Source: DATHSY01 sp046729855 (GTDB taxonomy: Bacteria; Actinomycetota; UBA4738; HRBIN12). Taken from it: DNA of 17,796 bases. The translations under genes and the position numbers were made by a program. Within the stretch, counting starts at the first letter, position 1, and every line of letters starts with the position of its first letter. The notes below the pieces were generated by a model that saw only the letters and a list, made by a program, of their open reading frames with translations, was not told the origin of the DNA and searched no databases. Below are positions 7,255-15,625 of this stretch, one piece after another. The stretch lies in the NCBI GenBank assembly GCA_046729855.1, contig JBKPHM010000084.1:1-17796 (forward strand), written 5' to 3'.

Positions 7255-9705
7255 ATGGAGCAAGTTCTCGAAGACATCATCCAGGCTCGCCTCGACGAGG
7301 CGAAGAAACTCGGGGAGCAGGCGCGTGTCATGATCACAGCCGCTTGCCGCAGCGACGAGGCGCTCGCCGCGGCTCTCGGTAATGAAGCGATTCCCGAGGA
7401 GACTCGACTCCGACCTGGGACTGTCCATCGTCGCTATCCCGCGTTTCTTCAGTCGATAACCGCCGAGGGATTCCGCGGCGTGGGGCCGGCAGCGACCCTG
7501 GAGATCTCACCGGGTCCGGGCCTGACTCTCGTGGTGGGTCGAAATGGGAGCGGCAAGTCTAGTTTCGCCGAGGCGCTCGAGCTTCTTCTTACCGGCAACA
7601 ACAGTCGGTGGAGTACGCGATCGGCCATTTGGAAGGAAGGGTGGCATAACCTCCACCACCCCAATGCGCGCATCGATGCCGAGTTCGTGTTGGAAGGCTC
7701 GAAGGGCAAGACGTTGATCTCTCGTGGTTGGGCCCCGGGGGCGAAGCTGGAGGAGGCCGAGACGCTGGTCACGGTTTCCGGTTCCAAAGCCTCGACTATC
7801 GATGATCTCGGGTGGGCCGCCGCAGTCGAAATGTACCGTCCGTTCTTGAGTTACAGCGAGTTGGGATCGATGCTCGACGCTGGTCCTTCCGCGCTGTACG
7901 ACGCGCTTTCCGCGATTCTCGGACTCGAGGACTTGGTTGTTGCCGACGCTCGTCTCAAGGAAGCGGCCAAGGAGAGACGGAAGCTGGCCGACGACGCCAA
8001 GTCGTCTCTCACGCCTCTCCTCGAGCGCTTGGGGGAGATCGAAGACGAGAGAGCTCGCGCCTGTCTCGAAGCCCTGTCGGGGAAGACTTGGAACCTCGAC
8101 ACCGTCGAAAGGTCTGTGATCGGGCCCGAGTATTCCTTGCAAGAAGAGACCGAGGGAGCGGCACTCCGGCAGCTCACGACTCTCGAGGGGCCGAGCGTCG
8201 ACGAGGTGAAGATCGCTGCAGACGGGCTCGAAGCCGCATCGGCCGCCATCGATCAACTCGGTGGCACTGAGGCTCAAAGGGCGCTTCAGACCGCACAGCT
8301 TTTGGAGTCCGCGCTTCGGATTCACGCCGATCACGGAGATCAGGACTGCCCGGTCTGCGGCAAGGGGAATCTGGATAAGACCTGGCGGGACGAGACCGAG
8401 AAGGAGGTCACCCGGCTGCGGACGGTTGCCGAGCAGGCAGACCTCGCTTATCGACTTCGCAACGAGGCGATGAAGAGTGCCAAATCCCTCATGCTTGCGC
8501 CTCCGTCGCTCCTTTCCAGCGCGTCGGCCCTCGGGATCAGCGTCGACGATTTGTCGAGTGCGTGGAAGTCATGGGCTTCAGGCACGTCCATCGACCATGC
8601 CGGGCCATTAGCAGAGCATCTGCGAGCCGCACACTCCTCGCTCGTCAGTGAAATCGAAGCAGTACGAGAGGCGGCGGCCAAGGAACTGCAGGCTCGCGAG
8701 GACATCTGGCGACCGGTCGCCGCCGAGCTTGCGGCATGGTTGGACGTCGCCAAGCAAGCGCAGCGGTGTGAGGCCCAGATCGACGACCTGAAGACTGCCG
8801 AGAAATGGCTGCGGGCAGCGTCGGCCGAGGTTCGCAACGAGCGTTTCGCGCCCATCGCCGACCTCGCCCAGAGCGTGTGGGAGACGCTGCGGATGCAGAG
8901 CAACGTCGAACTCAACAAGATCGTCCTCACCGGCGCGGGTTCGGCCCGCAAGGTAGTGCTGGAGGTTACCGTCGACGGCATGGAGGGCGCGGCACTTGGA
9001 GTCATGAGTCAGGGAGAGCTCAACTCACTGGCGCTGAGTCTCTTCATGCCGCGTGCGACTCTGCCCGAGAGTCCCTTTCGTTTCGTGGTGATTGACGATC
9101 CGGTTCAGTCAATGGATCCGGCCCGCGTCGACGGACTAGCGCGGGTCCTCGAGAACGCGGCTCGCTCTCGGCAGGTCGTCGTTTTCACTCATGACGACAG
9201 GCTCGCTAGGTCCTGCCGGCTCCTTGGGATCGATGCGAAGGTGGTTGAAGTAACTCGCCGAGCCGAATCAGTCGTCGAGCTGCGGCCCGGCCTCGATCCA
9301 GTCAGGCGGTATTGCGCCGATGCGTGGGCGATCGCCAGGAGCGAGGACGTCGACACCGCGGTAGTATCCCGCGTTGTCGGAGTGTTCTGCCGATCGGCGA
9401 TCGAGGCCGCATGCTCCGAGGCGATTACGCGAAGGCGTCTTGCCGCAGGGAACGATTACGCAACCATAGAGGCTGTCCTGGATGCCACCAAGGGACTCGC
9501 GCAGTTGTTGGCGCTGGCTCTCTTCGACGACATCTCCCGCACGAAGGACGTCGTATCGAGACTCGAGAGAGGAATAGGACGTTGGGCTGTGTCTGCATAT
9601 CGGGGCGTGCAGGACGCGTCTCACAACCCCATTGGCCGTGAAGCGCTTTTGAACTTGGTCGAGGACAGCGAAAGACTGGCGCGGGGATTGGTACGGCTTC
9701 CGTGA
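7255..9705 (+). CDS. Rad50/SMC-like ATPase with HEPN-like C-terminal domain
   Basis: An 816-residue ATPase of the Rad50/RecF/AAA_13 type, expected to bind DNA or RNA ends or clamp nucleic acid. After a helical extension (1-62), the head has Walker A GRNGSGKSS (95-103). Two coiled-coil arms (about 225-350 and 375-540) flank CPVC at 365-368, which resembles the Rad50 zinc hook. The second head half has signature MSQGE (584-588), Walker B VVIDDP (611-616; Asp where many ABC ATPases have Glu), D-loop SMD and H-loop THDD (645-648). Residues 680-816 form an added helical domain with R783-x6-H790 (YRGVQDASHNP), resembling the Rx4-6H motif of HEPN RNases. No Mre11-type nuclease is nearby. ATG 7255 is chosen for GGGAGG four bases upstream; ATG 7243 is an alternative. 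The stop overlaps the next start. Confidence 0.85.
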   Translation: MEQVLEDIIQARLDEAKKLGEQARVMITAACRSDEALAAALGNEAIPEETRLRPGTVHRRYPAFLQSITAEGFRGVGPAATLEISPGPGLTLVVGRNGSGKSSFAEALELLLTGNNSRWSTRSAIWKEGWHNLHHPNARIDAEFVLEGSKGKTLISRGWAPGAKLEEAETLVTVSGSKASTIDDLGWAAAVEMYRPFLSYSELGSMLDAGPSALYDALSAILGLEDLVVADARLKEAAKERRKLADDAKSSLTPLLERLGEIEDERARACLEALSGKTWNLDTVERSVIGPEYSLQEETEGAALRQLTTLEGPSVDEVKIAADGLEAASAAIDQLGGTEAQRALQTAQLLESALRIHADHGDQDCPVCGKGNLDKTWRDETEKEVTRLRTVAEQADLAYRLRNEAMKSAKSLMLAPPSLLSSASALGISVDDLSSAWKSWASGTSIDHAGPLAEHLRAAHSSLVSEIEAVREAAAKELQAREDIWRPVAAELAAWLDVAKQAQRCEAQIDDLKTAEKWLRAASAEVRNERFAPIADLAQSVWETLRMQSNVELNKIVLTGAGSARKVVLEVTVDGMEGAALGVMSQGELNSLALSLFMPRATLPESPFRFVVIDDPVQSMDPARVDGLARVLENAARSRQVVVFTHDDRLARSCRLLGIDAKVVEVTRRAESVVELRPGLDPVRRYCADAWAIARSEDVDTAVVSRVVGVFCRSAIEAACSEAITRRRLAAGNDYATIEAVLDATKGLAQLLALALFDDISRTKDVVSRLERGIGRWAVSAYRGVQDASHNPIGREALLNLVEDSERLARGLVRLP

Positions 9706-10061
9706 GCGAGCTCACCACGAGGGAGATCCTCTACCGAGCGATCGACTTGCTCGAGCGACCAACGTCGGAAACCGCCGGTCTTTGGCCACGGGCCACAGCG
9801 GTGCTGGCACGTCAGGCTCTCGAACGCGGCCTGAGTGAGCTTCTTTCTGCAAAGGCGGAAGGAATTCAGAGGGCCCCGATAAGGGCACAACTTCTGTGCC
9901 TGAGGGTCTTGCTGGACGACACCGCTACTGCCGACGAAGTGAATGTCGCGTGGTGGGCGCTGTCGCGCGCTTGTCATCATCTCTCCTACGAGCTGCCCCC
10001 GACGGCGGCGGAGTTGCGGGCGTTGATCGACGTCGTCGATCGTTTCGTCGAAGCGTCTTAG
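9702..10061 (+). CDS. Small helical protein coupled to the ATPase, possibly HEPN-like
   Basis: A 119-residue, all-helical protein. GTG 9702 overlaps the ATPase stop (GTGA), so the two are probably translationally coupled and may form a complex. Visible blocks are GLWPRATAVLARQALERGL (27-45), RAPIRAQLLCLRVLL (57-71) and WWALSRACHHLSYELPPTAAEL (84-105, read in parts: WWALSRACHH and LSYELPPTAAEL). The layout of four helices with an Arg and two His (R89, H92, H93) before the last helix resembles HEPN proteins, but the spacing Rx2-3H is shorter than the usual Rx4-6H. No signal peptide or membrane helix. I recall similar small proteins in actinomycetes but cannot verify this here. It could be a toxin, an antitoxin or a structural partner of the ATPase. 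Confidence 0.75.
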   Translation: MSELTTREILYRAIDLLERPTSETAGLWPRATAVLARQALERGLSELLSAKAEGIQRAPIRAQLLCLRVLLDDTATADEVNVAWWALSRACHHLSYELPPTAAELRALIDVVDRFVEAS

Positions 10062-10072
10062 GAGCTTTCAAC

Positions 10073-13024
10073 GTGGCTGGCCGAGTAGAGATGTTGGCAT
10101 TTCTGTTCACGGACATCGAAGGATCGACCAACTTGCTTCGCGATCTAGGCGTGCGGTACCGCACGCTGCTCCTGGACCACAGAAGCCTTCTCAAGACGGC
10201 GTTCGAGCGTTTTGCCGGGCGGCTACTCGGATCCGAGGGTGACTCGCTGTTTGCGGTCTTTCCGAACCCCAAGGATGCGCTTCTAGCCGCAGCGGAAGGT
10301 CAGCTCTTACTCAACGAGGCGAAGTGGCCGGATGGGATTACATTGAAAGTCCGGATGGGAATTCACGTCGGCGACGTGATCGTCGAGGAGGACGAGTACG
10401 TCGGCCTCGCGATCCATCAGGCCTCCCGCATCAGCAACGCCGCTCACGGAAACCAGATCCTGCTCTCCGAAGCAACTCAGCTGGCTGCCGCCGATGCTCT
10501 CTCAGGTGACATCACGTTGGAGCCGGTGGGCAAGTTTCGTTTGAAGGACTTCCCGGAGCCCCAACAATTGTTTCAGCTGCACCATCCCAGACTGCCCTCC
10601 GACTTTCCTCCTCCTCGCACGGCGGGCGGACGAACCCACAACCTGCCGAGGACTTTCACCTCATTCATCGGACGTGAGCGTGAGCTAAAGGACGTGATCG
10701 ACCTTCTTCAAGCAAACCGGCTGATCACGCTGACCGGCCCCGGAGGTTGTGGAAAGACGAGGCTTGCAATCGAGGCAGCGGCGGCCTCGCTCACTCTGCG
10801 GCCGGGCGGGACTTGGTTCGTCGACTTGGCGCCGGTTTCCGATCCTGATCTGGTGTTGGCTACGGCGGCCGAGGCGATGAACCTCACCGAGACCCATCGG
10901 CATGGTCTTGAAGCCGCGATCATAGAGGTCCTTTCGAGCGGAAGCCCCCTCGTGATCCTCGACAACTGCGAGCACTTAATCGGAGCGTGCTCCGACGTCG
11001 TCGCGCGATGGCTCGCTTCCTGCCCGTCACTGACGATTCTGGTCACGGCTCGCGAGCCACTCGGGATCGCCGGCGAGACCATCCGGCGTGTTCCGGGTCT
11101 CGACGTTGAAGTCGACGGATATGGAGCGAGATCGTCTGAAGCAGCTCAGCTTTTCGTGGATAGAGCCTTGGCGCACGATCCCGAGTTCGAGCCCACTGAA
11201 GACGAACTCGACCTGATCGCACAGCTGACTCGGCGTTTGGACGGAATCCCGCTGGCCATCGAGATGGCCGCGGGTCTGATCGGAGCACTCGACGTGGGAG
11301 AGATCGTCTCGCGTCTCGACGATCGCTTTCGGCTTCTCACGGGGGGAAGCGGCAGGAGCCTGGGGCGCCAGCAGACCCTGTTGGCCACGGTCGAGTGGAG
11401 CCACGACCTGCTGCGTCCGACCGAGCAGATTCTGCTCCGCCGCCTCGCCACGATGTCGGGATCCTTCTCGCTCGACGCGGTCGATGCGATCTGTGAGGGC
11501 GATGGAGCAGATCGTGCGGAGATAGTCCAGTTGCTGCGTCGCTTGGTTGCTACATCCTGGGTGATCAAAGAGAGACGGGGAGCCCAGACAAGATATCGAA
11601 TGCTGGAGACATCGCGTCAGTACGCGCTGGAGAAACTCATTGGGTCATCTGAAGCGGAGAGATTTCGCAATCGGCATAGTGAGTGGTTCCTCGATCTCGC
11701 GGAGAACGCGGCCGAGTTCCTTGTTGGGGGCCCCGAGCAGGCGACCTGGTTCGATCGCATCGAGCTAGAGCTGGACAACCTTAGGACGGCGTTGGCATGG
11801 AGTCTCAGCGAAGGCGACGCCACCATCGCGCTGAGGATCAGCACGGCACTGACGCGGTTTTGGGAAGTGCGAGGCCATTGGTCGGAAGCGCTACGCACGT
11901 TCGAGCATGCGCTCAAACGCGCGTCGGAAGCCCCCGATCATCTGCGCGCTCCGGCGTTGGTGTCGGCATCCTTCATGGCGTTTTATGGCGGAAGGTTGGA
12001 TGTGGCTCGCGCCTTTGCCGAGGAGGGGCTCGCCGCCGCGCGCCGCGTCGGCGAGGAAGTCGCCGAAGCCCGTGGGATGCGCTTTCTTGCAGTTATCGAG
12101 CAACAATCCGGCGATAAGGATTCGGCGCTCAACTGGGCGAATCGAGCGGTCGCGCTGAGCCGCAAGACGGGCGTCGGCGCGGACCTCGCGTTCGCCTTGC
12201 AGGTGTTGGGACGCCTTACCTCAGATCCCGATGAGGCGGGGGCCGTATTCAGCGAGGGCCTCTCCGTGGCCCGAGCCGCGGAGGACGGCGTTTCGCAGAT
12301 CTATCTCTTGTACGCGCTCGGTCAGCTTGCGGTTCGCAGGCAGGAGGAAGCGGAGGCACGCGAACTCTTCAACGAGGCGTTGGGGTTTGCGGATCGGTTG
12401 CGAGAACGATGGATGGCCATGAACGTGCTCGTGGCGCTTTCTCGGGTGAGCGAAGAGATCGACGCGGGTTCGGCGGTGGAAGACATGATCGGGCTTGTCC
12501 GTCAGATCGGTAATCGGCTCATGCTGGTCAGATGGCTTCGTCAGCTGGCTTACCTGCGAAGGATCGAAGGTGACGTCGTCGGCGCGCGGCGGTCGGTGGA
12601 CGAGGCCCTTTCGGTGATCGAGCAGGAAGGTACGGACGAGGCGAGGGCCCTGGGTCATTTCATCCTCGCGGGACAGCTCGACGAGGGGGAGGACGATCAC
12701 CCTTCTGCTCTGCGGGAATTCCAGGCTGGGGTTCGTCTCGCGCACAAGCTCGGATCGAAGTGGGAAATAACCTTTGGTCTCGGGGGTATCGGACGGCAGC
12801 TGGCGCTGATTGGAGACTACGCGCGTGCGGCGATCGTTCTAGCCTCCGCGGAGGCGCTTCGAGAGACTGTTGGTATGCAACCTGCACCGCGACGGGCGGA
12901 GGCCTTACGTCGGACTACCGCGGAAGTGGCTCATGTCCTGGGCGATGCCGAATTCGAGCGTCTCTGGGAACTGGGTCGACAGATGTCAATGGAGGATGTC
13001 TTGGCGCTCGCGACGGAGAGTTGA
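10073..13024 (+). CDS. Cyclase-fold / STAND NTPase / TPR regulator
   Basis: A 983-residue signalling protein. Residues 7-170 form a class III cyclase-like domain (FLFTDIEGSTNLL, then LGSEGDSLFAVF, then VRMGIHVGDVIV). Metal ligands D14 and D57 remain, but the substrate Lys position is G53, the substrate Asp is E108 and the catalytic Asn is H115, so normal cyclase activity is doubtful. Residues 195-525 are a STAND/NB-ARC NTPase: P-loop TGPGGCGKTR (221-230), Walker B LVILDNCEH (293-301), LVTAREPLGIAGE (323-335) and RLDGIPLAIEMAA (388-400), then a winged-helix region. Residues 540-930 are TPR-like helical repeats; the tail has the GRQMSMEDVLALA element. GTG 10073 has AGGAG eight bases upstream; the gap to the previous stop is 11 bases, so it is likely the third gene of an operon. 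This family also occurs alone in many soil bacteria. Confidence 0.87.
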   Translation: MAGRVEMLAFLFTDIEGSTNLLRDLGVRYRTLLLDHRSLLKTAFERFAGRLLGSEGDSLFAVFPNPKDALLAAAEGQLLLNEAKWPDGITLKVRMGIHVGDVIVEEDEYVGLAIHQASRISNAAHGNQILLSEATQLAAADALSGDITLEPVGKFRLKDFPEPQQLFQLHHPRLPSDFPPPRTAGGRTHNLPRTFTSFIGRERELKDVIDLLQANRLITLTGPGGCGKTRLAIEAAAASLTLRPGGTWFVDLAPVSDPDLVLATAAEAMNLTETHRHGLEAAIIEVLSSGSPLVILDNCEHLIGACSDVVARWLASCPSLTILVTAREPLGIAGETIRRVPGLDVEVDGYGARSSEAAQLFVDRALAHDPEFEPTEDELDLIAQLTRRLDGIPLAIEMAAGLIGALDVGEIVSRLDDRFRLLTGGSGRSLGRQQTLLATVEWSHDLLRPTEQILLRRLATMSGSFSLDAVDAICEGDGADRAEIVQLLRRLVATSWVIKERRGAQTRYRMLETSRQYALEKLIGSSEAERFRNRHSEWFLDLAENAAEFLVGGPEQATWFDRIELELDNLRTALAWSLSEGDATIALRISTALTRFWEVRGHWSEALRTFEHALKRASEAPDHLRAPALVSASFMAFYGGRLDVARAFAEEGLAAARRVGEEVAEARGMRFLAVIEQQSGDKDSALNWANRAVALSRKTGVGADLAFALQVLGRLTSDPDEAGAVFSEGLSVARAAEDGVSQIYLLYALGQLAVRRQEEAEARELFNEALGFADRLRERWMAMNVLVALSRVSEEIDAGSAVEDMIGLVRQIGNRLMLVRWLRQLAYLRRIEGDVVGARRSVDEALSVIEQEGTDEARALGHFILAGQLDEGEDDHPSALREFQAGVRLAHKLGSKWEITFGLGGIGRQLALIGDYARAAIVLASAEALRETVGMQPAPRRAEALRRTTAEVAHVLGDAEFERLWELGRQMSMEDVLALATES

Positions 13025-13154
13025 GGAGGCAGGACCAAAGGACCATCGGCATGCCGCTGGCCAGCCTTGGAGCCGTTTCCCAGGCCCGCTCTCTCTTCGA
13101 AGCCCGCGCCGTGGTGCGTTCGTTAGCAGCGAGCCATTCCGGCTTGGCAGGTCC

Positions 13155-13787
13155 TCAGGCCCCCGAGTCGGCGCTCTCGCCGGGCATCTGATCGCGCTCT
13201 GTCTCGTCCCACACGGTCGAGCCGTCCAAGGACTGGACATTGAACTGGTAGTCGTACACGAGCTCTCCGCCGTAGAAGCTTCCCCAGAACACGAGAAGTG
13301 CGACGATCACAGAGAGGATCAACACGGGGAGCTGTGTGTAGCCCTCACCGTATTGCGAGAGCCGAACGACGATCTCCACGAGGACGATCACTGTCGCCGT
13401 CACCATGATCGTTGCGTGCGTGTTGATCGTTCGCCACACCTGAGTATGCTTGGCCCTCCCGAGCCACCCTGCGGATCTGTCCCGATCGATGCTCCTCCAC
13501 CAGTCCCAGAATCCGGTGACGGCGGTGGCTAGGGAAAAGACTGCTCCTCCGATGGTTACGTACGCCGCCGCGGCGAACGCGTCGTGTGCGGCCGAGGAAA
13601 CGCCGCTTCCCTTTCCCGCGACATAGGAGACAAAGGACATGACGTCGAACACAGCGGCGAGAACGTAGGCCGCGATCGGGAAGTCGGTGAACGGCGGATG
13701 GCTCGGTTTGCCCGACCATCCTCGGACGCCGCGGAACTTACGGCCCTTCAGAGTGATCGACGGCTTGACCGAGAAGATCCTTGGCAT
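13155..13787 (-). CDS. DUF2231 family membrane protein
   Basis: A 210-residue integral membrane protein with four likely membrane helices (about 37-57, 69-93, 122-143 and 153-172). The segment GKPSHPPFTDFPIAAYVLA (26-44) is the DUF2231 signature, and GGELVYDYQFNV (173-184) matches its end. The acidic tail (DETERDQMPGES) should be cytoplasmic. The family function is unknown; a redox or heme link has been suggested for some members but nothing here shows it. The frame is open 83 codons further, but ATG 13787 is preceded by AGGAGG seven bases upstream and the upstream part is Arg-rich, so the shorter form is chosen. It converges with the STAND gene and diverges from the secreted protein gene. 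Confidence 0.85.
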   Translation of the reverse strand: MPRIFSVKPSITLKGRKFRGVRGWSGKPSHPPFTDFPIAAYVLAAVFDVMSFVSYVAGKGSGVSSAAHDAFAAAAYVTIGGAVFSLATAVTGFWDWWRSIDRDRSAGWLGRAKHTQVWRTINTHATIMVTATVIVLVEIVVRLSQYGEGYTQLPVLILSVIVALLVFWGSFYGGELVYDYQFNVQSLDGSTVWDETERDQMPGESADSGA

Positions 13788-14152
13788 CGATCCACCTCCT
13801 GCGACGGATGCGGCGGCAAGAGCCGCCGCTAACCAGAGTCCCTTGGCAAGAAGGTACTGTCGCCGCCCGTGATCGGCCGCTCGCTTCCCGCTGACATCGT
13901 CCGGGCGTTGCCGCACCCGTCTTGCGCGCGGCGACGTTATCACGGGTGGCGTGTCCACGCTCGCCGAGCGTCGCTTCGAAGGCGCCCGGCCGCCGCCTTG
14001 GGCCATGTCGGGCCGCGCCCACGTTTCATCGTCCAAGAGCGCGGAGGCCGTTCCTCCCCGTCCACCTATCGCCCCTCCGTCGAGGTGCGGAATGTTGCAC
14101 CCCTTGGCACTGCCTTGAGAGCGCTTGCGTCGGCGAGCGAGCGAAATGCAGC
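13788..14152. other. Divergent intergenic region
   Basis: About 365 bases between the starts of the DUF2231 gene (minus) and the secreted-protein gene (plus). Beyond the AGGAGG of the former near 13795-13800, I see no gene, repeat or hairpin. The minus-strand frame that continues through it contains a hydrophobic run (KGLWLAAALAAASVAGGG) just before the chosen start, which could be a longer N-terminus of the DUF2231 protein. Confidence 0.4.
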
Positions 14153-14158
14153 TAACAT
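14153..14158 (+). promoter_or_regulatory. Putative -10 box before the secreted-protein gene
   Basis: TAACAT, three bases before ATG 14162 and nine before the in-frame ATG 14168. No SD is present for either. If transcription starts about seven bases after the box, ATG 14168 would be at or near the 5' end. Weaker than the other leaderless cases because the spacing does not fit either start exactly. Confidence 0.25.
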
Positions 14159-14161
14159 TCG

Positions 14162-14695
14162 ATGAGGATGAATCCGGTTCGTATCGTCGCGCTCAGCGTC
14201 GCCATCGCCGTCGCGGTGGCCATCGTGGCGTCGCCGGCGTCCGCCGTAGTCAAGACGGATTCCGACGACGTACCCGGCTTGCTCGATCTCGCCGAAGTCG
14301 AACGCAGCTTCACGACTGGTCAAAGCGCACCGCGCATGGTCCACGTCCGTGCCAAGACCCACGAGCGCTGGACGCTCAAGGCCTGTGCGGAGGCCGACGG
14401 GTGCAGCTTCGATTTCCAGTTCGATGTCCGCAGAGGTCGCCGGTCCGACGTCGACGCTTTCTGGGACACGCGCACGAAGCGGAGCGGCCGCGTCGTCTCG
14501 GAATGCAGGGTGTACGCGCGGCATGATCTCCTCGGCGTTGGGGCCGCTTCGAAGTATCACCGCAACGTCTTCTGCTCGTTCCCGCGGAGATGGCTGCAGC
14601 CCGAGCGCAAGAAACGGCGTTGGCGGGTAATGTCGATGTGGGGCACGACCCTGGATCGCGCGCCGGATCGCGGGTGGTACGGCTCCTCTACGTGA
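14162..14695 (+). CDS. Secreted protein with four cysteines, unknown function
   Basis: A 177-residue protein with a clear Sec signal peptide: basic start (MRMNPVR), hydrophobic core IVALSVAIAVAVAIVA, and a signal peptidase site ASPASA before VVKTDSDD, giving a mature protein of about 149 residues. The mature part has four cysteines (C75, C81, C115, C138), which could form two disulfides outside the cell. It opens with DDVPGLLDLAEVERSF and looks beta-rich in the middle (HERWTLKACAEADGCSFDFQ). The C-terminus is basic and tryptophan-rich. No lipobox or enzyme motif. ATG 14162 and ATG 14168 are both possible starts. No family function known to me. Confidence 0.8.
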   Translation: MRMNPVRIVALSVAIAVAVAIVASPASAVVKTDSDDVPGLLDLAEVERSFTTGQSAPRMVHVRAKTHERWTLKACAEADGCSFDFQFDVRRGRRSDVDAFWDTRTKRSGRVVSECRVYARHDLLGVGAASKYHRNVFCSFPRRWLQPERKKRRWRVMSMWGTTLDRAPDRGWYGSST

Positions 14696-15185
14696 ACAGG
14701 AGCGGCAATCCCCCGACCCCGCCGGCCGGAGCTCGGTCAGATCAGAGCCCCTATTCTCCCGCCCGACCGGCGCGAAGAGGATCGATTCGGACGGCCAAAT
14801 CCCGCCAGATCCCGCACGCGTCGGCGTCGCCAGCCCTCCACCCAGGAGGCACCTCACTTCCGCGATGCAACCGCTGCAGAGGGTGGTTTCACATCGCGGC
14901 GTAGGGGGCCGCTGCCGAAGCGGCCACGGTCCGAGAGAGGGCAAGCCACGGCGGTCTGACGGCTGCACCTGGGACCACGCCCGTGCCCGGTCAGCCATGC
15001 CGTGACCGCGGGTGCCCGGATCAATCAGCTGCCCGGCGCCGCTCCGTTTCCACCGCAGCCTGGATGGCATCCGCAGTCACACCCAGGCTCGTCGGCAGAC
15101 TCGCAAGCACGCCTCGGACCTAACGATCGGGCGACGCGATCGTTGGAGCGAACCGGGCTGGGCGTGGTCAGAGTGCCTGGAACCG
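14696..15185. other. Intergenic region without recognisable genes
   Basis: About 490 bases between the secreted-protein gene and the 64-residue membrane protein. Long minus-strand frames cross it but are Arg/Pro-rich and run on through the antisense of the secreted gene, so they are not credible. A 6-bp inverted repeat (GCTCCT/AGGAGC, 10-base loop) around 14681-14702 overlaps the stop codon of the secreted gene but has no T-run. Nothing else was seen. Confidence 0.4.
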
Positions 15186-15380
15186 CTAGTCCAGCAGGCT
15201 CACGCCTCCCGGCCCGACGAGCAGGCCTGCGACAATGAGGACGATGCCGAACAGGACCTGGCCGCGGACGAGCACGACGATTCCGGCGATGACCAGGATC
15301 GCGGCGATGATCCAAAGGATCAGGTCGGTCGCTCCTTCGTTCCCGCCGTTCTGAGCGAGCAACGCAACAACTGTTGCCAT
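15186..15380 (-). CDS. Small membrane protein with two helices
   Basis: A 64-residue protein from ATG 15380, preceded by AGAGGAGG about six bases upstream. After a short Asn/Gly-rich start (LAQNGGNEGATD) there are two membrane helices (about 19-38 and 41-56) separated by a tight VRGQ turn, and a GPGG segment before the end. The frame is open far upstream (to 15908), but that part is antisense to other genes and Arg-rich. Hydrophobic two-helix proteins of this size are common in actinomycetes and mostly uncharacterised. Function unknown. Confidence 0.7.
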   Translation of the reverse strand: MATVVALLAQNGGNEGATDLILWIIAAILVIAGIVVLVRGQVLFGIVLIVAGLLVGPGGVSLLD

Positions 15381-15482
15381 GCAACACCTCCTCTTCTCGC
15401 TCCCGTCATACCCGCGAGGGGCCTTGTCTACTGCTGCGGTCCGAGGCGCTTGGCCTACGAAGGCGCTGGGTATCAGGTGGGT

Positions 15483-15614
15483 GTGAATGACAAGACCGAA
15501 GACCCACCGGAATGGCGAGAGCTCCGCGACTCGATCATGCTGCTCGGGGCTGTAGCGCTCCTGGCCGCCATCGTCCTCGTGGCGAGCCAGCTGACCACTG
15601 CGATTGCCCGGTAG
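15483..15614 (+). CDS. Tiny single-helix membrane protein
   Basis: A 43-residue frame from GTG 15483: a hydrophilic start (MNDKTEDPPEWRELRDS) and one membrane helix (IMLLGAVALLAAIVLVASQL, residues 19-38). AGGTGG lies immediately upstream but only two bases from the GTG, so the start is uncertain. A strong hairpin terminator begins 12 bases after the stop, which supports a real transcription unit ending here. It diverges from the 64-residue membrane protein, about 100 bases away. Function unknown. Confidence 0.45.
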   Translation: MNDKTEDPPEWRELRDSIMLLGAVALLAAIVLVASQLTTAIAR

Positions 15615-15625
15615 GCGACAGCTGA

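Noticed and set aside
13025..13191. AGGAGG just after the STAND gene followed by a 46-codon frame
   Set aside because: The SD is about 20 bases from the only ATG, the peptide has no features, and the end overlaps the DUF2231 gene on the other strand.
14066..15070. 334-codon open frame on the minus strand
   Set aside because: Rich in Arg, Pro and Ser, without SD or family features, and it lies opposite the secreted-protein gene, which has a clear signal peptide. Typical of an unused frame in GC-rich DNA.
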